Part shown: positions 1 through 9,330 of the stretch, in pieces
Layout of the letters: each line of letters opens with the position of its first letter
Numbering within the stretch: the first letter of the stretch is position 1
From: a bacterium A37T11
GTDB taxonomy: Bacteria > Bacteroidota > Bacteroidia > Sphingobacteriales > Sphingobacteriaceae
Assembly: GCA_900109895.1 (NCBI GenBank)
Contig: FOBR01000005.1
Span: 186,001-250,000 of the forward strand
Direction: 5' to 3'
DNA length: 64,000 bases
Program-made: the position numbers and the translations under genes
The notes under the pieces: generated by a model
Database searches by the model: none
Seen by the model: the letters and a program-made list of their open reading frames with translations, nothing else
Told to the model about the DNA's origin: nothing

Positions 1-1547
1 AATTCGGGGTTGCGCAATACAGCATGCATAAATGCGATGAGCTGTTTTTGCCCAAGGCTGATGTCATCTGCACCTGAAGTGACCCGGGTATCCAAACCTT
101 GATCAAAAATGTCCAGCAATGCTTGCAGGTTGGCATCATGGATCACCTTTTCCAGTTGTTCATTGCTATAGTTCTGGTAGGTTGGATTGCCATATAAGAT
201 GTTATCTTTGATGGTGCCCGTAAAGAGGAAGGGTTCTTGCAGGATAAAACCTATTTTGTGGCTCCGCTCTTGGGCGCTATACGTCCGGATGTCACGACCG
301 TTCAGCAGTACTTGTCCACTAGTGGCATCATAAAGTCTTGCCATCAGGGAGGCTGTGGTTGTCTTGCCACCACCTGTTGGACCGATCAGGGCATAGGTTT
401 TTCCTTTTTCAAGCTTAAAGTTGATGTTGTGCAAGATTTCCCTTGAAGCATGGTATGCAAAGTGGACCTTGCGGAATTCAAGCAATGGGGCCTGTGTTTT
501 TGCTTGAAGTTCGTCTGCCTGAAGTTTGTCTGCCTGCAAGAGGTTGTTTTGCAAGGACAGGATCTGCGAGATGCGGTCCCAACCAGCCATGGCTACCTGA
601 AAGCTCGTCCAAAGGGCCGCCAGCTGTCGCAGAGGGTTATAGAAATTGGTGGTATACGAGAGGTAACTGACCAGCAACCCAATGCTAAAATGACCTTCAG
701 AGATCAGATATATTCCAAAAACAAGGACAATAAGCTGGGCCGCGCTTGATAACAAACCATAAACGGGAACAAAAAAATTGTTGGCCAATCCAGCACCAAT
801 AGCCGATCGGTAGTTCTCATGGTTTACCTCGTTAAAACGCCTCCTGAAATAATCACGCCGGTTAAACGCAATGATGACTTTGAAATTCTGCAGGCTTTCC
901 TGAATCTCCGCACTGAGGTTGCCGGTGCTCTTCATGTTTAGGGCATTTTTTCGTTTTATCCACGGAGATAGTGTTTGGGTGATGGCTAACATAAGCAAGG
1001 CTGGCACCAGGGCTGCCGCTCCAAGCTCGAGGTGGATGGACAGCAGGAAAATACCCGCACCAACCATGGTGGCTATACTGCCTATAAACTGCATGAGTGA
1101 CTGCGAAAAGAACTGGTTAAGTTTATCGGTATCGTTATTGACCCTGGAGATAAGGTCGCCCGCCTTGTTCTCATTAAAAAATGACACCGGTAGTTCCTGC
1201 AGCTTGTTAAATATGGCATTGCGCAGCGTGAACAGCATGCGTTGGCCTATGCTCCCCATAAGCTTGGTTTGCAAGTAACCTGTGCACATCGCCAATGCAT
1301 ACATAACAAGAAGTATACTTCCAAAAAACAGTACGCCGTGAAATTGTCTTGTGCGGATATACGTATCGATTGTATGGCCGATGAGTAAAGGGCCGAGCAG
1401 CAGCAACCCCGAATTGGCCAGAATGGCGCACAGTGCCAACCAAAGATGGCTACGTTCAAATGCGATCAGCTGCAAGAGCTTTTTAAGGGCTGCCAGCGTA
1501 GACGGCTTCCCCTGTTGTTCGCTAAGCTCGTTGAGGTTATAGTTCAT
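1..1547 (-). CDS. ABC transporter, fused permease/ATPase (partial, C-terminus off the left edge)
   Basis: Exporter-type ABC half-transporter (MsbA/LmrA-like), inner membrane. The reading frame opens with MNYNLNELSEQQ at 1547 and stays open to base 1. A six-helix transmembrane domain fills roughly residues 25-310. The nucleotide-binding domain follows, with Walker A GPTGGGKTT and a signature region reading ISLGQKQL. The frame leaves the window just after AVLRNPEF, so Walker B, the catalytic Glu and the H-loop are not visible. Its start lies inside the 3' end of the neighbouring ABC gene (11-base overlap), which points to translational coupling and a heterodimer. The partner carries a degenerate ATP site, so this subunit should bring the catalytic Glu. 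Substrate unknown; multidrug or lipid export is typical of the class. Confidence 0.9.
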   Translation of the reverse strand, partial: MNYNLNELSEQQGKPSTLAALKKLLQLIAFERSHLWLALCAILANSGLLLLGPLLIGHTIDTYIRTRQFHGVLFFGSILLVMYALAMCTGYLQTKLMGSIGQRMLFTLRNAIFNKLQELPVSFFNENKAGDLISRVNNDTDKLNQFFSQSLMQFIGSIATMVGAGIFLLSIHLELGAAALVPALLMLAITQTLSPWIKRKNALNMKSTGNLSAEIQESLQNFKVIIAFNRRDYFRRRFNEVNHENYRSAIGAGLANNFFVPVYGLLSSAAQLIVLVFGIYLISEGHFSIGLLVSYLSYTTNFYNPLRQLAALWTSFQVAMAGWDRISQILSLQNNLLQADKLQADELQAKTQAPLLEFRKVHFAYHASREILHNINFKLEKGKTYALIGPTGGGKTTTASLMARLYDATSGQVLLNGRDIRTYSAQERSHKIGFILQEPFLFTGTIKDNILYGNPTYQNYSNEQLEKVIHDANLQALLDIFDQGLDTRVTSGADDISLGQKQLIAFMHAVLRNPE

Positions 1548-3264
1548 AGTTGCTAGTGCTCTGCTGCGAAGCATGGATCTGTACATACTCAGGGCTGCTG
1601 GCCATGAGCTGGGCATGTGTACCCTCGGCTATGATCTCACCCTGCATCAATACGATCACTTTGTCATACGCCTGCACAGAAGCGATCTTTTGCGTCACAG
1701 AAAGCAACGTAATACCTGGATAGTTTTGCTGTATATTTTCCAGTATTCGTTTTTCGGTCTGGTAATCTACACGTGCGGTAAAATCGTCTAACAGTAATAT
1801 ACGTGGATTTAGAGCCAGGGCTCTGGCCAGCATAATGCGTTGTTTTTGGCCTCCTGAAAGGCTGGATCCCCGTTCGGAGACCAACGTGTCCAGTTTATGC
1901 GGAAGAGTTTCAATAAAATCTTTCAATTCGGCTGTTTGAATGGCCTTTTCCAGTGATTCATCGGTCACCGTATCACTAAAACCAATATTTTCGCGGATGC
2001 TCATCTGGAAGATAATGCTATCCTGAAAAACAAATCCCACTTGGCTGTAAAAACAGGCCCGCTGATACTGGCTTATCGGAATGCCATCAAAGCATAGCTG
2101 ACCCGAATCAGGAAGAACCAGACCGACCAACATGTGCAGAAGCTGCGTTTTACCAGCGGCTGTCGGACCGATAAATGCGGTTTTGGATCCGGCTTTTACT
2201 GAAAAGGAAATATGGCGGAGCGCAGGTTTTTGACCAAAATACAAAGACACATTTTTAACTTCTACATTACCCTGCAAAGATTTTATCACCTGACCTTCCT
2301 GTGGTTTATCCGCCGCATGGAGCACGGTGTTCAGGCGCTGGTAGGAGGCTGTTGCCTGTGCAATCACATTACTCATAAAGCCAATGACCAAAATCGGGAA
2401 AATAATCAGGGAAAGATAGCTATTGAAGGCTGTGAATTCACCCAGTGACATACGACCCTGGATCACAAAATGCCCTCCCAATACCAGGATGCTAAGTCCC
2501 GCCATATTCGCCACAAAGACAATGACGGGAATAAGGCCGGCAAAAAGGCGGAGAATGGAGAGGCCTATATCCCGCGCCTTGGTATTGGCATCCAGAAATT
2601 TCTGATACTCCAGTTGCTGCGAGTTGACGACACGGATGAGGGCTGCGCCCAGAATACTCTCGTTGATCACCTTATTGAGCCAATCGATCACTTCACGGCT
2701 TTTTTTAAACAAGGCCCTTACCTTATTAAGGACATAAAAGAAGGTAACTCCAATAAGGGGGATAATGGCGATGATACATAAACCCAACCGCCAATTGATT
2801 AGGAGCAGCAGGATGCTGGCCCCAACAATCAGAAAAATGGAGGAAGTAATGGAAACGATGGCCTGCGAAACAAATAGTTTAATACTATCAGTATCTGCAG
2901 TGAAATTGGTAAGTAATTTGGATGGGTTAGCTTGAATAATATAGGAATGGTCTTGTCTGGACAGTTGATCTGCCAGCTTAGTGCGCAAGTCCCTGGCTAC
3001 TTTTTCAGACGCGTAGACCTGCACGATGCTCTGCAAGTATGTAAAGATAAATATAAATAGCACAGCCAGGGAGAATTTGGTAAGCACCGACCGGATGTCG
3101 TAGTGACCGGCAGTATAGCTATCGATGCCGTGCTGTATAATTTTCGGCAACAGCAGGTTGATACCGTTACTGCCCAGGGCAAACAGGATCAGCAGCACAA
3201 CCAAGCCCTTATATTGGGCCAGTAAACTAAAAATACCTGGATTTGTGGATGTATTATTAGGCAT
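1537..3264 (-). CDS. ABC transporter, fused permease/ATPase with degenerate ATP site
   Basis: Second half of an exporter-type ABC pair, 575 residues, the normal length for a TMD-NBD half-transporter. Six hydrophobic segments lie in about residues 20-310, followed by an NBD with Walker A GPTAAGKT and an intact signature SLSGGQ. Two catalytic positions are changed: Walker B reads ILLLDDFTA (Asp where the catalytic Glu normally is) and the H-loop reads SVTQKIAS (Gln for His). The same two changes are known from the degenerate subunit of heterodimeric exporters such as TM287 of TM287/288. With the gene at 1547 overlapping its end, I infer an obligate heterodimer with one active and one degenerate ATP site. 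It is the first gene of the pair. Substrate not evident. Confidence 0.92.
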   Translation of the reverse strand: MPNNTSTNPGIFSLLAQYKGLVVLLILFALGSNGINLLLPKIIQHGIDSYTAGHYDIRSVLTKFSLAVLFIFIFTYLQSIVQVYASEKVARDLRTKLADQLSRQDHSYIIQANPSKLLTNFTADTDSIKLFVSQAIVSITSSIFLIVGASILLLLINWRLGLCIIAIIPLIGVTFFYVLNKVRALFKKSREVIDWLNKVINESILGAALIRVVNSQQLEYQKFLDANTKARDIGLSILRLFAGLIPVIVFVANMAGLSILVLGGHFVIQGRMSLGEFTAFNSYLSLIIFPILVIGFMSNVIAQATASYQRLNTVLHAADKPQEGQVIKSLQGNVEVKNVSLYFGQKPALRHISFSVKAGSKTAFIGPTAAGKTQLLHMLVGLVLPDSGQLCFDGIPISQYQRACFYSQVGFVFQDSIIFQMSIRENIGFSDTVTDESLEKAIQTAELKDFIETLPHKLDTLVSERGSSLSGGQKQRIMLARALALNPRILLLDDFTARVDYQTEKRILENIQQNYPGITLLSVTQKIASVQAYDKVIVLMQGEIIAEGTHAQLMASSPEYVQIHASQQSTSNYEL

Positions 3265-3305
3265 TCTTGGAATTTATCTTCATTGAACAAAGATATATAT
3301 TCCTT

Positions 3306-3701
3306 TTAATGAGCAAAACCAAAGAACACACTAAAACAGATAATAGCAACAACGATCAAGGTAATTAATACATATAGGTAGTCTTTTTCCAGGAAAAAGG
3401 CTACTAAGGAGAAAAGGATACGTAAAATAGGGGTGAGGAACAATAGCAATATACCCGCCATGATGATGGACTGGCCTTTGCCATCAATTACACCCTGCAT
3501 GGTGTTGGCAATAAAATCGCGCATATTTACGTCTTTCTCCGTAAAGTTTGAAAAGCTTTTAATTTCCAAGTGATGTCTGGAAAGATAAATAATTCCGCCA
3601 ATAAACGTAACCGTGAGGGCTGACCAAATACCATACCTTAGCAGGTATCCAATAAACAGTTGGATATCCCTGTCTTTTACCTTTGGGGTTTTATTTTCCA
3701 T
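3306..3701 (-). CDS. DUF1634 family membrane protein
   Basis: Small integral membrane protein of 131 residues with three hydrophobic segments (about residues 23-45, 78-102 and 108-130) and the DUF1634 look. It starts 9 bases after the stop of the TauE/SafE permease at 3711, so the two form an operon. DUF1634 proteins are commonly found beside TSUP permeases, which suggests an accessory subunit, but the molecular role is unknown. The start MENKTPKVKDRD is the first ATG in frame and gives a cytosolic N-terminus of about 20 residues. Confidence 0.75.
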   Translation of the reverse strand: MENKTPKVKDRDIQLFIGYLLRYGIWSALTVTFIGGIIYLSRHHLEIKSFSNFTEKDVNMRDFIANTMQGVIDGKGQSIIMAGILLLFLTPILRILFSLVAFFLEKDYLYVLITLIVVAIICFSVFFGFAH

Positions 3702-3710
3702 AAATCCATA

Positions 3711-4544
3711 TTAAAAGTTGCCAACAACACCGTTATAAATCATATTAAGTCCGAGGCTGATAATCACTACTGCAAAAAATATCCGCAGTTTTTTAGGATT
3801 TGCCCGGATCAATATTTGGGCACCGGTCATGGCACCGAGCAGCACACCGATCACTACTGGCATGCATATCCCTGGCTCGATATAGCCCTTCTGCAGGTAT
3901 ATAACGGCACTGGCGGTGGCGGTAACCCCCATCATAAAGTTGCTGGTGGTGGTAGATACTTTAAAAGGAATTTTCATGATGTTGTCCATTGCTATTACCT
4001 TAAAAGCGCCGGATCCTATGCCTAATAATCCAGAAAGCATACCCGCCAGCCCCATCATACTGAATCCTCCGATTACATTTTTGGTACCATAGCTTATGGG
4101 ACCACTTGTACTGGGATAGCTTCCTGGCAATTTGAGTTTGACGGCCAAGCGACTAGACACCGGTACTTGGTGTTCTGCTTTTTTTCGCATGGAGTTTAAG
4201 GCTGAAAAGATGAGTGTACTTCCAAATAATATCGCGATCAGGTGTGCAGGGGCTACACTGGCCAGCATGGCTCCGCACACCGCTCCGGCCGTTGTGGCTA
4301 TTTCCAAAAACATTCCTAAACGGATATTAGTGATGCCTTCACGTACATAGGCTGCAGCAGATCCAGAAGAGGTTGCAATGACAGAAACAAGCGCAGCGCC
4401 TATAGCATAGTGAATGTCAACACCCAAAACTACGGTAAGCAGAGGTATAATCACTACGCCTCCTCCAAGACCCGTTAGGGAGCCAACCAGACCGGCGCTA
4501 TAAGCTCCGGCAAATAATATCAGGGTAAAAGTAAGGACCGTCAT
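3711..4544 (-). CDS. TSUP (TauE/SafE) family sulfite/organoanion permease
   Basis: 277-residue inner-membrane permease with about eight hydrophobic helices. The repeat motif GLVGSLTGLGGGVVIIPLL near the N-terminus and the related GMLSGLLGIGSGAFKV in the second half are the internal duplication typical of TauE/SafE (COG0730). Family members export sulfite, sulfoacetate or similar anions, or take part in sulfur or metal handling; the substrate here cannot be read. I place the start at MTVLTFTLIL, preceded by a GAGAG-type ribosome site. The longer upstream frame to 4652 has no membrane or signal character and runs into the promoter region of the divergent M13 gene. It is followed directly by the DUF1634 partner. 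Confidence 0.85.
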   Translation of the reverse strand: MTVLTFTLILFAGAYSAGLVGSLTGLGGGVVIIPLLTVVLGVDIHYAIGAALVSVIATSSGSAAAYVREGITNIRLGMFLEIATTAGAVCGAMLASVAPAHLIAILFGSTLIFSALNSMRKKAEHQVPVSSRLAVKLKLPGSYPSTSGPISYGTKNVIGGFSMMGLAGMLSGLLGIGSGAFKVIAMDNIMKIPFKVSTTTSNFMMGVTATASAVIYLQKGYIEPGICMPVVIGVLLGAMTGAQILIRANPKKLRIFFAVVIISLGLNMIYNGVVGNF

Positions 4545-4636
4545 TTCTCTCGTTCCAAAAGTAGAAAAACTTACCTGAACAGTATGGACAATCATCATAT
4601 TTATTACATAGCTATCAGCAGGGATTGAGGAACACA

Positions 4637-4670
4637 TTGTGCAAAAACTCAATTAAGTTTCCTATTTTTG
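4637..4670 (+). promoter_or_regulatory. Bacteroidota-type promoter of the M13 peptidase gene
   Basis: TATTTTTG at 4663-4670 matches the TAnnTTTG -7 element. A TTG at 4637-4639 lies 23 bases upstream, near the long end of the allowed -33/-7 spacing. The ATG at 4691 follows after a short leader. Predicted from sequence only. Confidence 0.5.
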
Positions 4671-4690
4671 TCCTAATTCAATGTAAAAAT

Positions 4691-6700
4691 ATGTTTAAAA
4701 AATATGTAACTATGGCTGCTTTGGGACTTATAGGGGTAACGGAAGCCATGGCACAGCCATCAAAAGCCATCCACAAAGAATTTATGGATACTACGGTAAG
4801 ACCACAAGATGATTTTTACAATTATGTCAACGGCAATTGGATGAAAACGGTGCAGATCCCTGCAGATAAGGCCAGATGGGGTAGTTTCAATGAGCTTGCC
4901 GAAAGAACGGACCAAGCTACTCTTCACTTATTAAAGGAATCATTGACCAAAACGTATGCGCCAGGAACCGACGGTCAAAAAATCACGGATCTTTACAAGG
5001 CCTATATCGATTTTGACGTAAGGGATAAAGTGGGTATTGCCCCTATTAAACCTTGGCTTAAAAAGATTGATGCTATTAAAAATTTTAGCCAATTATATAC
5101 ATATCTGGTAGAGGTAACTCCAGTGGGTGGAAATCCTTTTTTCGGGGCTGGCGTATCTGCGCATATGAAGAACAGCACCGTAAATGCGCTCTATCTGGGT
5201 GAGGCAGATCTTGGACTTGGTCGTGCATATTATCAAAAAGTTGATGATGCCAATAAAAAGACTTTGGCCAATTATACTGATTATATCAACCGGTTAATGC
5301 CTAAGGTGGGTCAACTAACGCGTGACCTTAAAGGACCACGCATTATTGCTTTTGAAAAAGAAATAGCCAGCCATCTTCTTACGGTAGAACAAGTAAGGGA
5401 TGCTACCTTGCAATACAACCCGGTAGCCGTTTCAGACTTGCAAAAGATGGTGAAAAATATTAATCTGGCCCAATATCTGCACGATATAGGTTTCAAGGCC
5501 GATACAGTGATTATCGGTGAGCTTAAATACTTCCAGAATCTGGACCAGTTCTTTAAACCGGAAAACTTGGAAACCATCAAAGATGTGCTACGTTTTCATA
5601 TTGCCAATGATGCCTCTACAGCCTTGACGAAAGAACTGGATACCATTAGCTTTAATTTTTGGGGAAAAACTCTGAATGGACAAAAAGAACAGGAGTCGCT
5701 CGAGAAACGCGGCCTTAAATATGTTAATGGTACTGCTGGGCAATTATTGGGAAAATTGTATGTACAGGCTTATTTTCCGGCAGAAGCCAAGCAGTCTGCC
5801 AAAGAAATGGTAGACTACCTACTGAAATCATTTAAATCACGCATTCAGCAACTAAGCTGGATGTCTGAAGATACTAAACAAAAAGCGCTTGCCAAATTAA
5901 GTAAATTTTCTGTGAAAATAGGCTATCCGGATAAGTGGAAAGATTATTCCAAGTTGAAGGTAGGCACTTCGTTATTCGAGAACGTATTAAATGCACGTCG
6001 TTGGCGATTTGAAGAAAACAGGGCAAAGCAAGGTAAACCTGTAGACAAAACCGAATGGGGTATGACGCCCCAAACGGTCAATGCCTATTACAATCCTCCA
6101 TATAACGAGATTGTCTTTCCGGCCGCAATCCTGCAGCCGCCATTTTATGATTATAAAGCGGATGCAGCGATTAATTTTGGCGGTATCGGCGCCGTTATTG
6201 GGCATGAGCTTTCGCACGGTTTTGACGATAGTGGTTCTCAATATGATGGTGATGGAAATTTGAATAACTGGTGGACAGCCGAAGACAAGAAAAAGTTTGA
6301 AATAGCTACTGCGGCTCTGGCTACACAATTTGATGCCTATGAGCCTTTACCAGGTATACATGTAAACGGCAAATTTACACTCGGTGAAAATATTGGTGAC
6401 CTGGGTGGCGTATCGGTTGCATTTCAGGCATTGCAGATGTACCTTAAAGACCATGGAGATCCTGGAAAGATAGATGGATACACTCAACAACAGCGCTTCT
6501 TCCTATCTTGGGCGACCATTTGGCGCACTAAAACCACCGACCAGTTTGTGACCAATCAAGTAAAGGTTGATCCGCATGCTCCTGCGCAATTTCGCGCTAT
6601 CGCACCTTTGGTAAATACGGATGCTTTTCATGATGCATTTGACATCAAAGATGGAGACAAGATGTATAAACCCAGAGAACAGCGTATCGTAATCTGGTAG
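4691..6700 (+). CDS. pepO: M13 family zinc metallopeptidase (PepO/neprilysin-like)
   Basis: Secreted or periplasmic endopeptidase of the neprilysin family, 669 residues, full length for bacterial PepO. A signal peptide ends at about AMA-QP (residues 19-22). The N-terminal M13 domain follows (DFYNYVNGNW near residue 41). The catalytic domain shows the substrate-binding NAYYNPPYNEI block (about 464-474), the zinc site HELSH (505-509), and ENIGD (566-570) carrying the third zinc ligand and the supporting Asp. The C-terminus ends in the family-typical basic-aromatic form (REQRIVIW). I chose the ATG at 4691 because the upstream extension to 4625 overlaps the promoter and the signal peptide begins here. 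Likely monocistronic. Confidence 0.95.
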   Translation: MFKKYVTMAALGLIGVTEAMAQPSKAIHKEFMDTTVRPQDDFYNYVNGNWMKTVQIPADKARWGSFNELAERTDQATLHLLKESLTKTYAPGTDGQKITDLYKAYIDFDVRDKVGIAPIKPWLKKIDAIKNFSQLYTYLVEVTPVGGNPFFGAGVSAHMKNSTVNALYLGEADLGLGRAYYQKVDDANKKTLANYTDYINRLMPKVGQLTRDLKGPRIIAFEKEIASHLLTVEQVRDATLQYNPVAVSDLQKMVKNINLAQYLHDIGFKADTVIIGELKYFQNLDQFFKPENLETIKDVLRFHIANDASTALTKELDTISFNFWGKTLNGQKEQESLEKRGLKYVNGTAGQLLGKLYVQAYFPAEAKQSAKEMVDYLLKSFKSRIQQLSWMSEDTKQKALAKLSKFSVKIGYPDKWKDYSKLKVGTSLFENVLNARRWRFEENRAKQGKPVDKTEWGMTPQTVNAYYNPPYNEIVFPAAILQPPFYDYKADAAINFGGIGAVIGHELSHGFDDSGSQYDGDGNLNNWWTAEDKKKFEIATAALATQFDAYEPLPGIHVNGKFTLGENIGDLGGVSVAFQALQMYLKDHGDPGKIDGYTQQQRFFLSWATIWRTKTTDQFVTNQVKVDPHAPAQFRAIAPLVNTDAFHDAFDIKDGDKMYKPREQRIVIW

Positions 6701-6731
6701 AACCAGGCTTTTTTAAATAAACGTTCAACGT

Positions 6732-6754
6732 GGAGGCGGCTTAGTGCCGTCTCC
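6732..6754. terminator. Hairpin between convergent genes
   Basis: Nine-base stem GGAGGCGGC (6732-6740) pairing with GCCGTCTCC (6746-6754) with one G-U pair and a 5-base loop. It lies between the stop of the M13 gene and the stop of the convergent DUF1080 gene, so it could end transcripts from both sides. No clear T-run follows it. Confidence 0.5.
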
Positions 6755-8080
6755 TTAAAGGAGCTTAAGACGGATACGGCGGTAGGCGATAGTCATGGCT
6801 GGGCCTACGTGTACCTGAACGCCAATGAGCCCTGACATTTTTCGGTTTTTAAGATCATTATCCATTACCTCGCTCATAAGAATGCCGTTTACATAATGTT
6901 TAATGTGGTTGCCCATCGCCACAATGTGGACTTCATTCCAATCACCTTTTTTAATGTATTTTTTCAAATCATCCCGATCGCCCAAACTTCCGGTGACTTT
7001 GCTAGCAGTCCAGATATTGTTTTTAACATATTCTGAAATGCCACCCTCCACTGGAGGAAGCTCAACTTGCTGTCCGCGGAAAGCCACGATTGTTCGGCCC
7101 CGTTCTTCGTAGTTTTGACCGGTATAAACATCTTTACCGTCAATATCTTCCTGATAGCCCTTTAGTGCCAGGGGTACATTTGGCAATTCTTCACTTCGGT
7201 AGTTAATGCCGCTATTGCCATCGGCAGACACCATATATTCAGCCACCAATTCAAAATCAGCAGGTTTTCCGCCTTCCCATATTAAAAAAGAATTCCGCTG
7301 CAACAAGTGGTCTGGTGTTACTTCGCCAATGATCTGCCCGTTCTCTACTCGCCAGCGCGTGGAATCGCCACGCCAGCCTTTCAAACTCATCCCATCAAAA
7401 AGATCAATAAATCCATCCGCGTCTTTACGTTTCATTGTAGGTTGGCGTGCGTTGTAATCACGTACGTAACTTAGCACCAAATCATCATTAAAGCGGCTAT
7501 TATTAGCAGCAAGCTCATTCATCAGGTCTGGGTCATCATCCATCAATTCAGCAAGCTGTTCCTTGCGTTTTTCCTTGGATGCTTTGATCCATTGTTTATT
7601 GTTGATGATCCTTAGAGGGGTGTTGCCTTTCCTTAAAAAGAGAGCAGATGCTTTTGAGTTAAGGTTAAGGCCTATTCCGATACCAATGCCCCCTGTTGAA
7701 ATGCCCACTCCCGACCCGGTTAAGTTACCGCTGTTGTAAAGACCGCTGCTATAACCAATCATGCGTAAGGCATCAATGGGCCCTCGTTCAATACAAAGCA
7801 GATAGCTGTTGTTCTTTTTGTTGGGTAAGATGCAGCTCAGGTAGGTTTCCCGGTAGGCTGCCAAATAATATTCCGGTGCTTCGTTAACTTTAAACGTTTT
7901 ATATTTACTCTCACCGTTGGGTTTTATACGAACCCTTTTTTCTTCGGGGAAACGGATGGTACCCACCACTGTGTCGCCAGTGGCTGTTATAACATAATCA
8001 TGGCCCGTTTGTGTAAAACCCCTTTGGTAAAGTCCGGAAATAAAAATCACAAAAAGCGAAAGCGCAATATAAAACTTCAT
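6755..8080 (-). CDS. Secreted DUF1080 (3-keto-disaccharide hydrolase-like) protein
   Basis: 441-residue exported protein. A signal peptide (MKFYIALSLFVIFISG..., ending near GFTQTG) is followed by an N-terminal beta-rich part of about 150 residues that I do not recognise (begins YVITATGDTVVGTI), with a glycine-rich stretch GSGVGISTGGIGIGIG near 125-140. A C-terminal DUF1080 domain (about 225-441) shows IDLFDGMSLKGWRGD, then NSGINYRSEE and WNEVHIVAMGNHIKHYVNG. DUF1080 is a concanavalin-like jelly roll, recently linked to hydrolysis of 3-keto-glycosides. I cannot confirm the catalytic residues here, so enzymatic activity is an inference. The start at 8080 gives a clean signal peptide; the ATG at 8113 adds 11 residues without one. 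Convergent with the M13 gene. Confidence 0.8.
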   Translation of the reverse strand: MKFYIALSLFVIFISGLYQRGFTQTGHDYVITATGDTVVGTIRFPEEKRVRIKPNGESKYKTFKVNEAPEYYLAAYRETYLSCILPNKKNNSYLLCIERGPIDALRMIGYSSGLYNSGNLTGSGVGISTGGIGIGIGLNLNSKASALFLRKGNTPLRIINNKQWIKASKEKRKEQLAELMDDDPDLMNELAANNSRFNDDLVLSYVRDYNARQPTMKRKDADGFIDLFDGMSLKGWRGDSTRWRVENGQIIGEVTPDHLLQRNSFLIWEGGKPADFELVAEYMVSADGNSGINYRSEELPNVPLALKGYQEDIDGKDVYTGQNYEERGRTIVAFRGQQVELPPVEGGISEYVKNNIWTASKVTGSLGDRDDLKKYIKKGDWNEVHIVAMGNHIKHYVNGILMSEVMDNDLKNRKMSGLIGVQVHVGPAMTIAYRRIRLKLL

Positions 8081-8236
8081 ATCCAATAAATATAAGATGT
8101 GCAAATTACTCATTTCGTAGAAAATTAATGGATTTCTTTTTACATTTAAGGTACATTACAGATAAAGGCATTCTTTAAAAAATACGTAATTTTACTTCCC
8201 AAATTATAATGATTATTGTACTACCCGAGAGGATTT

Positions 8237-9259
8237 ATGAAGAAAATAGGTTTTTTATCATTCGGGCATTGGTCTAAGCACCCCGCTTACAAAGCTCGTA
8301 CAGCAAGTGACACATTGCTCCAGTCCATTGATTTGGCCGTTGCTGCCGAAGAAATTGGTATGGACGGAGCGTATTTTCGGGTACATCATTTTGCGGCCCA
8401 GTTAGCATCCCCATTTCCTTTACTTGCTGCAATAGGAGGCAAAACCAGCAGCATAGAGATTGGAACAGGGGTTATTGATATGCGGTATGAAAACCCGCTG
8501 TATATGGTTGAAGATGCAGGTGCTGCTGATTTAATTTCGGGGGGGCGTCTGCAACTCGGCATTAGCAGAGGGTCGCCAGAACAAGTAATCGATGGTTGGC
8601 GATATTTTGGATATGAGCTAGCAGAAGGAGAGACTGATGCAGATATGGGTCGCCGTAAAGCGCTGGAATTTTTAGAAAAGCTAAAAGGCGTAGGGTTTGC
8701 CAAGCCCAATCCATATCCCATGTTTCCAAACCCACCAGGGTTGTTACGTGTGGAACCATACGCTGAAGGATTACGGGAACGAATTTGGTGGGGTGCCGCT
8801 TCAAATGCCACAGCTATCTGGGCTGCAGAAAATGGTATGTATTTACAAAGTTCTACTTTGAAATACGACGAAAACGGCAAACCCTTCCATGTGCAGCAAG
8901 CTGAGCAAATCAGGCTATATAAAGAAGCGTGGAAAAAGGCAGGGCACCAGCGCGCGCCTAGAGTCTCTGTAAGTCGGTCAATTTTTGCGTTGGTTAACGA
9001 TCAAGACCGTGCTTATTTTGGGCAAGAAGCGGACCGGAATGACAAAATTGGAATGATTGAAAAGGACAAGCGCGCTATTTTTGGGCGTAGTTATGCTGCC
9101 GAACCAGACCAGCTCGTTAAAGAATTGGAAAAGGACGAAGCCATCCAAGAAGCGGATACGCTCCTCTTGACGGTACCTAATACTTTAGGAGTCGATTACA
9201 ATGTACACGTTCTTTCAGCAATTTTGGAGCATGTGGCACCTGGATTAGGTTGGCGGTAG
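8237..9259 (+). CDS. LLM class flavin-dependent oxidoreductase (bacterial luciferase-like)
   Basis: 340-residue TIM-barrel protein of the luciferase-like monooxygenase superfamily, cytosolic, expected to use reduced FMN/F420-type flavin. Family-typical blocks are LSFGHW at the N-terminus, MDGAYFRVHHFA near 45-58, IEIGTGVIDMRYENPLYMVEDAGAADLISGGRLQLGISRG near 80-120, and RIWWGAASNATAIWAAENGM in the second half. The ATG at 8237 follows a GAGAGGA ribosome site; the in-frame start at 8216 lies upstream of that site and is unlikely. The metA gene follows 71 bases later but has its own promoter. The substrate cannot be read from the sequence. Confidence 0.88.
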   Translation: MKKIGFLSFGHWSKHPAYKARTASDTLLQSIDLAVAAEEIGMDGAYFRVHHFAAQLASPFPLLAAIGGKTSSIEIGTGVIDMRYENPLYMVEDAGAADLISGGRLQLGISRGSPEQVIDGWRYFGYELAEGETDADMGRRKALEFLEKLKGVGFAKPNPYPMFPNPPGLLRVEPYAEGLRERIWWGAASNATAIWAAENGMYLQSSTLKYDENGKPFHVQQAEQIRLYKEAWKKAGHQRAPRVSVSRSIFALVNDQDRAYFGQEADRNDKIGMIEKDKRAIFGRSYAAEPDQLVKELEKDEAIQEADTLLLTVPNTLGVDYNVHVLSAILEHVAPGLGWR

Positions 9260-9273
9260 GAAGTTTCATTTCA

Positions 9274-9303
9274 TTGAAAACCTTAAAAATCTTCGTAATT
9301 TTG
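9274..9303 (+). promoter_or_regulatory. Bacteroidota-type promoter of metA
   Basis: TTG at 9274-9276 and TAATTTTG at 9296-9303 are separated by 19 bases, a full match to the TTG-N19-TAnnTTTG pattern. The metA ATG at 9331 follows after a leader of about 20 bases, too short for a riboswitch. Confidence 0.65.
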
Positions 9304-9330
9304 TGTTTATAATAAAGGTAATAGCGAATA

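Noticed and set aside
450-2781. Several plus-strand frames of 60-119 residues
   Set aside because: They lie antisense to the two ABC genes, whose domains are clear in the minus frame, and have no recognisable domains themselves.
9260-9330. Riboswitch in front of metA
   Set aside because: The predicted leader is only about 20 bases and shows no paired structure large enough for a SAM riboswitch.
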